Source of the DNA: JAYWXI01 sp036016955
GTDB taxonomy: Bacteria; Bacteroidota; Bacteroidia; Flavobacteriales; Weeksellaceae
NCBI RefSeq assembly: GCF_036016955.1
Contig: NZ_JAYWXI010000008.1
Span: forward strand, 71,543 to 135,542
Reading direction: 5' to 3'
DNA length: 64,000 bases
Positions 25,223 through 34,597 of the stretch are shown here, one piece after another; within the stretch, counting starts at the first letter, position 1, and every line of letters starts with the position of its first letter. The notes beneath the pieces are model-generated. The model had not been told where the DNA came from and searched no databases. It was given only the letters and a program-made list of their open reading frames with translations. The position numbers were made by a program, and so were the translations under genes.

Positions 25223-26065
25223 ATGAACCCTCAACATTCCGACAACTATATCGAACTGGTAGCAAACGTCCTTAAAAATTGGTGGATTAAATTCGCCGAA
25301 TTCACCCCTAACCTCATCGTCGGGTTGGGTATTTTTCTTTTTGTCCTCTATACCAGCCGTTCCCTCAGCCGACTCACTTTATCGGTTTTTCAAAAACTGT
25401 TTCCCAAAAGCCGGAATAAAAATACGGTTGCCGCTCTCATTCGGGTTTTCCGATTTCTCATCATCCTGGCGGGCACATTCATCGCTTTGGAAATTATGGG
25501 ACTAAACGGTTTTTTCTTGAAATTCATCGGAAGCCTCGGCGTGGCCGGAATCATCGCCGGCGTGGCGCTGAAAGACATTGTATCCAGTATGTTTTCCGGA
25601 ATGCTCGTCAGCGTAGACAACGCCTTTAAGGTAGGCGACTACGTTACCATCAGCGGAATATCGGGCACCGTGGAAGACATCGGTTTTTTGACCACCAAAG
25701 TCATCAACGACGAAGGCAAAAAAGTCTACATCCCCAACCAACTCATCTTCAATGCTCCGTTCATCAACGTTACAGCTTCCCAGCACCGAAGAATCATCAT
25801 TGACCTCGAAATCCCCAATACCGAAAACTTAGACAGCGCTAAAGAAATTATCTTGGACGAAGTGCTTAAAAACGATTTCATCGAACGCCCCGAAACCACC
25901 GAAGTCATTTTCGTGGACCAAAAATTGGGACTTTATAACCTTCAAGTGAAATTCTGGGTAAAATCAGGTCAAAACCTATCCCTCGTCCGAAGCCAAACCA
26001 TCATCAGGCTCAAACAAAGAATGGATCAGGAAGGCGTAAAAACCGCCACAGTCACCCCAAACTAA
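25223..26065 (+). CDS. Small-conductance mechanosensitive channel (MscS family)
   Basis: 280 residues: three membrane helices at about 25-48, 68-92 and 97-130, the last being the pore helix with SLGVAGIIAGVALKD. The MscS beta domain follows with DNAFKVGDYVTI and GTVEDIGFLTTKV and YIPNQLIFNAPFIN, then the C-terminal cage domain. Opens on osmotic downshock to release solutes from the cytoplasm. Size equals E. coli MscS. Transcribed alone. Confidence 0.93.
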   Translation: MNPQHSDNYIELVANVLKNWWIKFAEFTPNLIVGLGIFLFVLYTSRSLSRLTLSVFQKLFPKSRNKNTVAALIRVFRFLIILAGTFIALEIMGLNGFFLKFIGSLGVAGIIAGVALKDIVSSMFSGMLVSVDNAFKVGDYVTISGISGTVEDIGFLTTKVINDEGKKVYIPNQLIFNAPFINVTASQHRRIIIDLEIPNTENLDSAKEIILDEVLKNDFIERPETTEVIFVDQKLGLYNLQVKFWVKSGQNLSLVRSQTIIRLKQRMDQEGVKTATVTPN

Positions 26066-26083
26066 CCCTCAGGAAACAACAAC

Positions 26084-27475
26084 TTAATAGCCCAAAAGCT
26101 TGAGAACTTCCTCCGGCTCCTGCTTTTCGCGGAACACTTCGTAGTGAAGATCTCCATTTTCATCCCTCTGAATCAAAACGTGACGAGGCTGAGGCATCAA
26201 ACAATGGTGAACCCCTCCGTATCCTCCGATGGTTTCCTGATAAGCTCCTGTATGGAAAAAACCGATATACAGAGGTTTAGTATCGCTGAAAACCGGAAGA
26301 TAGATGGCATTGGTATGCTGCTCCGAATTATAATAATCGTCCGAGTCGCAAGTCAATCCGCCCAAAAACACACGTTCGTAGGTATCATCCCAACGGTTAA
26401 GCGGCAGCATGATAAAGTGCCTCGAAATCGCCCAAGTATCGGGAAGTGTCGTCATGAAAGACGAGTCAATCATGTTCCATTTTTCCCGGTCGTTTTGACG
26501 CTTTTGAGAAATAATTTTGTATAAATTCGCTCCGCTTTCCCCCACCGTAAAACTACCAAATTCGGTATAAATATTAGGCTCTTCCACCCCTTCCTCTTCA
26601 CAAAACTTCTTGATTTGAGAAACAATTTCGTTCACCATGTACTGGTAATCGTAGTCAAAGTTAAGCGAAGTCTTGATGGGAAAACCACCACCAATATTCA
26701 ACGAATCCACCTCCGGCGCAATTTTTTTCAACCTCGCATAAACCCTAAGGCATTTGTAAAGTTCGTTCCAGTAATAAGCCGTATCCTTAATCCCCGTATT
26801 GATGAAAAAATGCAGCATTTTCAGCCTTGCATTAGGATGTTCGGCAATCTTTTGGGAATAATACGGAATAATATCCTTATACCCAATCCCAAGCCTCGAA
26901 GTATAAAACTCGAACTTCGGTTCTTCCTCAGAAGCAATCCTAATGCCGATATTAAAGGTAGAATCAATACTTTCGGCCAGTTTATCCAGCTCCCTGTAAT
27001 TATCCAAAATAGGAATAATGTTTTCAAAACCGTCATTAATCATCTCCGAAATCTTTTCCAAATAATCATCGGTCTTAAACCCATTGCAAATCACCTCAAT
27101 ACTCTTCCCGAATTTCTCCTTATTGTAAAGCGATTTCACAATGTCCATATCATAGGCCGACGACGTTTCCAAAGAAATTCTATTCTTCAGCGCTTCCTCC
27201 AAAACAAAACTGAAATGACTGGATTTGGTGCAATAACAATACGTGTATTTCTTCGTATATCCGTTCTTTTCAAAAGCCTCCTTAAACCAAGCTTTTGCCC
27301 TTTGAATATTTTGGGAAATTTTAGGCAAATAACTGATTTTAAGCGGCGTGCCAAACTTTTCAATCACCTCCATCAAAGGAATTCCGTGAAAGAGAAGATT
27401 GTTCTCCGCAACATTAAATTCCTCGGTAGGGAAATACAACGTTTGGTCGATAAGCTCGGAATATTTAATTTTCAT
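26084..27475 (-). CDS. speA: Arginine decarboxylase (PLP, biosynthetic fold III)
   Basis: 463 residues, the compact Bacteroidetes form. The PLP lysine is K84 in YCYCTKSSH; SLNIGGGFPI binds the phosphate and HHCLMPQPRHVL closes the protein as in SpeA homologues; the region FINTGIKDTAYYW also fits. It decarboxylates arginine to agmatine, the first step to putrescine and spermidine in this group. The short length distinguishes it from the 630-residue proteobacterial SpeA; a diaminopimelate-decarboxylase relative is possible but less likely. Confidence 0.85.
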   Translation of the reverse strand: MKIKYSELIDQTLYFPTEEFNVAENNLLFHGIPLMEVIEKFGTPLKISYLPKISQNIQRAKAWFKEAFEKNGYTKKYTYCYCTKSSHFSFVLEEALKNRISLETSSAYDMDIVKSLYNKEKFGKSIEVICNGFKTDDYLEKISEMINDGFENIIPILDNYRELDKLAESIDSTFNIGIRIASEEEPKFEFYTSRLGIGYKDIIPYYSQKIAEHPNARLKMLHFFINTGIKDTAYYWNELYKCLRVYARLKKIAPEVDSLNIGGGFPIKTSLNFDYDYQYMVNEIVSQIKKFCEEEGVEEPNIYTEFGSFTVGESGANLYKIISQKRQNDREKWNMIDSSFMTTLPDTWAISRHFIMLPLNRWDDTYERVFLGGLTCDSDDYYNSEQHTNAIYLPVFSDTKPLYIGFFHTGAYQETIGGYGGVHHCLMPQPRHVLIQRDENGDLHYEVFREKQEPEEVLKLLGY

Positions 27476-27616
27476 CTTGAAGATTCGGGTTTAAAGATTG
27501 AAGTGCAAATTTGAGAAAAAAAGTTGGTTTTTCGACCTCTCCTTTTATTTTCTTTTCGCACAAAAATCCGAGTTCCGCCTAACGTCGGCATTTTGAGGTT
27601 TTAACGAAAATCTCCT

Positions 27617-27646
27617 TTGCGCTTCCCGTTAAAAATCGTATTTTTA
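27617..27646 (+). promoter_or_regulatory. gcvP promoter
   Basis: TTG at 27617-27619, exactly 19 bases, TATTTTTA at 27639-27646 (one mismatch to TAnnTTTG), about 38 bases before the ATG. Confidence 0.65.
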
Positions 27647-27684
27647 CGCATCAAAAAAAGTAATATAATCTAGTAACGAGTATT

Positions 27685-30540
<2,856 letters not shown>

Positions 30541-30563
30541 AACTTAATAGGGCAAGTTTCCCG

Positions 30564-30597
30564 AATAGCCGCCTCAATATTGAGGCGGCTATTTTAT
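30564..30597. terminator. gcvP terminator
   Basis: Perfect 30-base palindrome with AATAGCCGCCTCAAT and its complement, followed by a T-rich run, 24 bases after the gcvP stop. Confidence 0.85.
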
Positions 30598-30648
30598 TTT
30601 TTGCTTCCCCCTCATTCCTACATAAAAACACCTCAACATCAACAATAA

Positions 30649-30680
30649 AAAAATCGCCCCAGAAAATGGAGACGATTTTA
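30649..30680 (-). terminator. Candidate map terminator
   Basis: Minus strand AAAATCG, then CTCC, loop, GGGG, CGATTTTTTT, about 30 bases after the map stop. Confidence 0.6.
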
Positions 30681-30709
30681 TTTTACATTATTTTCAATTC
30701 ATAAATACG

Positions 30710-31519
30710 TTAAAAATCCATGGTGAACGGTTCTTCTTCATCACTGGTAATCCCCAATGCGTCGTAGATATAACGAAAAGTGGATAAAAGCACAGGTTTA
30801 CCTCCGATAATGCAAACATCATGTTCAAAATGAGCCGAAGGCAAAAGGTCTTTGGTGGTTACTGTCCAACCGTCGTCATGGAAAACCACCTCGTGAGTTC
30901 CCATATTAATCATCGGTTCAATCGCTAAAGCAATACCGTCCTTTAAAACTTTTCCGCTGCCTTTACGTCCATAATTGGGAACCTGAGGATCCTCGTGCAT
31001 TTTACGCCCAAGCCCGTGCCCCACCAGCTCTCTAACCACACCGTAGCCGTGCGCTTCGCAATGCGTCTGTATAGCGTTGGAGATATCTCCCACCCGCTTG
31101 CCTCTCACACACTGGGCAATTCCTTTATAAAGCGATTCTTTGGTTACCTTCAATAACTTTTTCACCTCAGAAGCCACCTCCCCCACCTCAAAAGAATAAG
31201 CATGATCGCCATAGAAACCATTCATATAAACCCCACAATCCACCGAAACCACATCCCCATCTTCCAAAGGCCTATCGTTCGGAATACCATGAACTACCTC
31301 CGCGTTAGGCGAAATACAAAGGTTTTTTGGAAACCCGTACATCCCCAAGAAAGCCGGTTCTCCACCATGATCCCGAATATATTCGGCGGCGATTTTATCA
31401 ATATGATTAGTGGTAACTCCCGGGCGAATTTCCTTGGCAACCATCCCCAAGGTCTTGGACACCAATTGGGCACTCTCGCGCATAAGACGGAGCTCTTCTA
31501 TTGTTTTGAGTTGTATCAT
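30710..31519 (-). CDS. map: Type I methionyl aminopeptidase
   Basis: 269 residues. Metal and active-site residues H77 (VVHGIPND), D94 (VSVDCGV), D105 (YGDHAYSF), plus GHGLGRKMHEDPQVPN and IEPMIN, complete the MetAP fold. It removes the initiator methionine from new proteins. It follows the HAD-hydrolase gene by 51 bases on the same strand, so the two may be co-transcribed. Slightly longer at the C-terminus than E. coli Map. Confidence 0.95.
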   Translation of the reverse strand: MIQLKTIEELRLMRESAQLVSKTLGMVAKEIRPGVTTNHIDKIAAEYIRDHGGEPAFLGMYGFPKNLCISPNAEVVHGIPNDRPLEDGDVVSVDCGVYMNGFYGDHAYSFEVGEVASEVKKLLKVTKESLYKGIAQCVRGKRVGDISNAIQTHCEAHGYGVVRELVGHGLGRKMHEDPQVPNYGRKGSGKVLKDGIALAIEPMINMGTHEVVFHDDGWTVTTKDLLPSAHFEHDVCIIGGKPVLLSTFRYIYDALGITSDEEEPFTMDF

Positions 31520-31570
31520 CTAAAAACTTGTTTCTATTTTAACTGGTCAGAACCTCAGCAACCTTGGCTC

Positions 31571-32002
31571 TTACCAAAAAAGACCTTTCTTTTTTTCCTT
31601 TTTCAGTTTGGAATAAGCCAGCACCTCACCGCCATCCACCCGGAATTCAATTTTCTGATTGATGATATTATACACTTCCCCCCATCCCGGAAATCCGCCG
31701 AGATTACGATCATCAATAAACAAATCCGCATCAATTTTGCGGGAAGCATCCGCCGAGTCAAAAACCTCCCCTTCAAAACTGGAATTAACCGCGTAAAATT
31801 CAACACCATTACGACGACAAAACTCAATCGCCTCCTCTAAAGACTTCCCATGACGGTAAGTCCACAATATAAGCCTGTAACCTTCGCCCTGCAACTGTTT
31901 CAATGTTTCAAAAGCAAATGTTTTGGCCTTCCCGATCCCAGGATAAGCATCCTCCACAATGGTACCGTCAAAATCAATGGCTAATTTTTTATTACTTTTC
32001 AT
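31571..32002 (-). CDS. HAD-superfamily hydrolase of BT0820-like type
   Basis: 143 residues. DFDGTIVED carries the nucleophile pair D10/D12; LILWTYRHGKSLEEAIEFC and LFIDDRNLGGFPGWGEVY supply motif II and the metal-binding DD of motif IV. No cap domain is present, so it is a small capless HAD as in the structural family named after Bacteroides BT0820. Substrate unknown. A TACCTTTG box lies at 32034-32027. The 322-base AT-rich stretch from 32003 to the next gene shows only promoter-like elements. Confidence 0.85.
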   Translation of the reverse strand: MKSNKKLAIDFDGTIVEDAYPGIGKAKTFAFETLKQLQGEGYRLILWTYRHGKSLEEAIEFCRRNGVEFYAVNSSFEGEVFDSADASRKIDADLFIDDRNLGGFPGWGEVYNIINQKIEFRVDGGEVLAYSKLKKEKKKGLFW

Positions 32003-32026
32003 AGATAATTCGTGTTTTTACCACCG

Positions 32027-32034
32027 CAAAGGTA
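32027..32034 (-). promoter_or_regulatory. Candidate -7 box for HAD hydrolase and map
   Basis: Minus strand TACCTTTG, exact TAnnTTTG match; TTG triplets occur at 16 and 22 rather than 19 bases. Confidence 0.45.
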
Positions 32035-32324
32035 CGAAAAGAACACCCCACAACCACAACATTAACAAATTATCATTATTACCATCAAAAAACCAATTAT
32101 TTTATTTCAAACCAAAGCCAATCTTTAACAAATCAATCAAAAAACAACTTTATAAAGAATTAAAAACATCCACCCTACAAAAGCAATTCCATTAAAAACA
32201 TTTCAAATAAAAACAAAATTAATTATGCAACATATAACAATTTAAAGCATTTTTTAATTTAACAACAACAACAAATCATTTTTATTTCTACCTTCGTTCC
32301 ATTAATTAAAAAACGACCCTTACA

Positions 32325-32951
32325 ATGAAGAAAAGTTTATTCAGTATTTTTGCCCTTATAGCCGTCACGGCTTGCAACCAAGATAATACCATCACAGAAA
32401 CGCAAGATCCATCGCAAGAAATTTCTGCCTCAGCAACAAAGCGGGTATGTCCCTCCGAAGAAATACGCCAAAAAATGCTCTCCGAAGACCCCTCCGCAAG
32501 AGCCAGATTGAGCGAAATCGAAACCCAAACCAATAAATTCATCCAAAGCCGAGCCTTGGGCAAAGTGCTGGCCGACGGCACCATAGAAATTCCCGTAGTC
32601 GTTAATGTTTTGTACCGGACGGCTTCTGAAAATATTTCCGACGCCCAGATTCAGTCTCAAATTACGGTACTCAACGCCGATTACTCTGCCACCAACACCG
32701 ACCTCACCAAAATCCCGGAAGAATTCCAATCGGTAACCGCCGGCAATACCGGAATCCGATTCAGCTTGGCAAAAATCAATAGAAAATCGACCAAGGTTAG
32801 AAGCTGGCAAACCAACGACGCCATGAAAAAAGCCACAAAAGGAGGTATAGACGCAACCTCTCCTTCCCAATACCTCAACCTATGGGTGGTTGGAGATATG
32901 GGCGGAGTTGTAGGAAATTTTATAAAATCAACACTCTATGAAAAGAATTAG
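32325..32951 (+). pseudogene. Pappalysin-like (M43) zinc metalloprotease lipoprotein, 5' fragment
   Basis: 208 residues: lipoprotein signal ending at C17 (MKKSLFSIFALIAVTAC), then the N-terminal half of an M43-family secreted metalloprotease, with IEIPVVVNVLYRT, SDAQIQSQITVLNADYS, EEFQSVTAGNTGIRF and YLNLWVVGDMGG, all in the family order. After GDMGGVVG the sequence leaves the family and stops 13 residues later. The active-site half continues about 1.1 kb downstream at 34065-34463. The gene is therefore broken by an insertion; this part alone cannot be an active protease. Confidence 0.85.
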
Positions 32952-32984
32952 AATAAACAAAAAGATTATTCTCTTTGAGAATTT

Positions 32985-33019
32985 CTCCGAATAATTTTAA
33001 GATTTGGAATTATTCGGAG
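32985..33019 (+). other. Perfect 12-bp inverted repeat upstream of the bacteriocin-like gene
   Basis: CTCCGAATAATT at 32985-32996 and AATTATTCGGAG at 33008-33019 around an 11-base spacer. There is no T run after it on the plus strand, so it is not a clear terminator; it lies 45 bases before the ATG at 33064 and could be an operator, an RNA hairpin in the leader, or an end of the inserted segment. Confidence 0.6.
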
Positions 33020-33063
33020 GTTCAATCAAATCATTATAATTTAATTAATTTAAAAAAAATATT

Positions 33064-33786
33064 ATGAAAAAAATAATTACCTTTTCAGTAGCAATGATAG
33101 TTTTAGCTATTGGTATATTTGCAGCTTGTAGAAATGAAAATCAAGATATTTCAAAAGTAAATACTGATGTGCAAAAATTGGTAAATTCTAAAACTTTTGC
33201 AGGTCATTCGGATTTTATTAAAAATTTTGGAGAGATAGATGCAACAAAAATTGTTACCAATAAGATTAAAGTTGAAAATCAAGAATTTAATGTATTTTTA
33301 ATTCCAGTAACAAAAAATGATAAAGTAGTTGCTAGAATAGAAGTTATTGACTTAAAGGATACCAAATTTTTACCCAATAACGACAAGTATGCAATGAATT
33401 TAGCAGATTTATCTAATTTTAATGAGAAAACCTTAACTGGTTCAGTAAAAATGTATGACTTAAACTATGATAATTATTTACACACTGAAATTAATATTGA
33501 ACAAAACAAAATAAAAGATTTTAACAGTAGAGGAATTTCTAATCAAATAACAGAAAAATATAAGTCATCTAGAAATCCAAACAAAAGTAGAAATTTAACT
33601 TCGCGTCATTTGTGTGATGGAAATGGAAATGGAGATGTGTCATTTGGAGAGTGTTACAAGTGTTTAAAAGATGCAATTGCTGATGATGGTTTTTCATCTT
33701 GGGTTTGTGATATTCCTGCAGCTGGCTGGTTAGCTTGTTGGGGAACAACAACAGCAGCTTGTGTAATAATTTCAGCCAATGCTTAA
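33064..33786 (+). CDS. Lipoprotein-like precursor with Cys-rich bacteriocin-like C-terminus
   Basis: 240 residues, strongly AT-rich. The N-terminus MKKIITFSVAMIVLAIGIFAAC is a signal with possible lipobox (C22). Residues 30-165 form a Cys-free soluble domain without known family. After a basic Asn/Arg/Ser linker (about 165-181), the last 57 residues hold six Cys (184, 197, 200, 215, 225, 233) and become hydrophobic and Gly/Ala/Trp-rich (AGWLACWGTTTAAC). This layout, leader plus spacer plus a compact Cys-rich hydrophobic peptide, recalls halocin-C8-type bacteriocin precursors. With the small membrane protein 10 bases downstream it looks like a toxin/immunity pair. The activity is inference; no export or processing gene is adjacent. 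Confidence 0.65.
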   Translation: MKKIITFSVAMIVLAIGIFAACRNENQDISKVNTDVQKLVNSKTFAGHSDFIKNFGEIDATKIVTNKIKVENQEFNVFLIPVTKNDKVVARIEVIDLKDTKFLPNNDKYAMNLADLSNFNEKTLTGSVKMYDLNYDNYLHTEINIEQNKIKDFNSRGISNQITEKYKSSRNPNKSRNLTSRHLCDGNGNGDVSFGECYKCLKDAIADDGFSSWVCDIPAAGWLACWGTTTAACVIISANA

Positions 33787-33796
33787 ATTATAAGTT

Positions 33797-33976
33797 ATGG
33801 ATTCCTTTTTTGCATTTTTATTTTTACTTATTATAATAATAACAATTGTCTCAACAATTTTAGTAATTAAAAAGGATAAAAATTTATCAACGAGAGAAAG
33901 GACAAATTTGATATTTTTACAAGTTTTTCTACCTTTTATTGGTCCTTTATTATATTATATTTATTATAAAAAATAA
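33797..33976 (+). CDS. Small two-helix membrane protein, candidate immunity protein (PLDc_N-like)
   Basis: 59 residues. Helix 1 at about 4-25 (FFAFLFLLIIIITIVSTILV), a basic loop (KKDKNLSTRERT) and helix 2 ending LPFIGPLLYYIYYKK. The closing FLPFIGPLLYYIY matches the phospholipase-D-nuclease N-terminal (PLDc_N) type small membrane domain that often occurs beside bacteriocin genes. It starts 10 bases after the 240-residue gene's stop, clearly one operon. Too short for routine gene calling. Immunity role is inferred from fold, size and position. Confidence 0.65.
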   Translation: MDSFFAFLFLLIIIITIVSTILVIKKDKNLSTRERTNLIFLQVFLPFIGPLLYYIYYKK

Positions 33977-34064
33977 AAAAACATCCTACAACATTGCATT
34001 GGCAAAAGACCAGCTCCAAAGCTAAACCAGCCTCGCATAGCTGTTCCTTCACCAATGCCCTTTC
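33977..34064. other. Unexplained GC-richer segment at the insertion's right end
   Basis: Between the AT-rich immunity-like gene and the resumed protease frame lies a stretch with base composition like the chromosome but not matching the protease. On the plus strand one frame is open through PASHSCSFTNALS, on the minus strand one through EQLCEAGLALELVF. It may be a remnant of a mobile element end or a third gene piece; I could not identify it. Confidence 0.4.
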
Positions 34065-34463
34065 GTTCTCGGATACGCCACTTTTCCCGAATCGGCAGGG
34101 CTTTGGAACGACGGAGTTGTATTAGCCGCCAAATATGTAGGAAAAAGCGCTTATGCTCCCTACAATTTAGGACGAACCGCCACCCACGAGATAGGTCACT
34201 ATCTGAATTTAAGACACATTTGGGGAGACGGAAGTTGCGCTACGGACTACGTGGAGGACACCCCAACCCAAATGGATAAAAATTTCGGCACCCCCTCCTA
34301 TCCTAAGTACGACATTTGCGGTGGCGTTTCCCGATCCATCATGTTCATGAACTATATGGACTATGTGGACGATGCCGCCATGTTTATGTTTTCTGCCGGA
34401 CAAAGGGATCGGATGCAAGCTACCTTATCCTCCTCCGGACCTCGGGCAGGGCTAAGATTATAA
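34065..34463 (+). pseudogene. Pappalysin-like (M43) zinc metalloprotease, 3' fragment with active site
   Basis: The frame resumes the M43 family at VLGYATFPESAG and continues with DGVVLAAKYVGKSAYAP, the zinc site HEIGHYLNLRHIWGD, the Asp/Cys loop and SIMFMNYMDYVDD (Met-turn), ending RAGLRL. It joins in sequence order with the fragment ending at GDMGG near 32915. A TAG at 34038-34040 blocks the frame upstream and no start codon or signal peptide is available, so this half is not expected to be secreted. A terminator follows at 34490-34521. Confidence 0.85.
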
Positions 34464-34489
34464 CCCACCATTACCCTCTTCTAAATCAC

Positions 34490-34521
34490 ATCCGTAATTC
34501 CTCCGAATTACGGATTTTTTT
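34490..34521 (+). terminator. Terminator after the protease fragment
   Basis: ATCCGTAATTC / GAATTACGGAT with a 4-base loop, followed by a run of T. Confidence 0.88.
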
Positions 34522-34569
34522 AATCATCCCATAAAAGCATCGGAAGAAACAAAATTCACCCAAAAAAAC

Positions 34570-34577
34570 TACTTTTG
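34570..34577 (+). promoter_or_regulatory. Candidate -7 box for the T9SS metalloprotease
   Basis: TACTTTTG, exact TAnnTTTG match, 20 bases before the ATG; the TTG element is not evident. Confidence 0.45.
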
Positions 34578-34597
34578 TAGTACTAAATTTTCAGCTT

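Noticed and set aside
27541..27684. Possible glycine riboswitch upstream of gcvP
   Set aside because: No tandem aptamer pattern or terminator is visible; only a short CCGA/TCGG dyad and a normal promoter.
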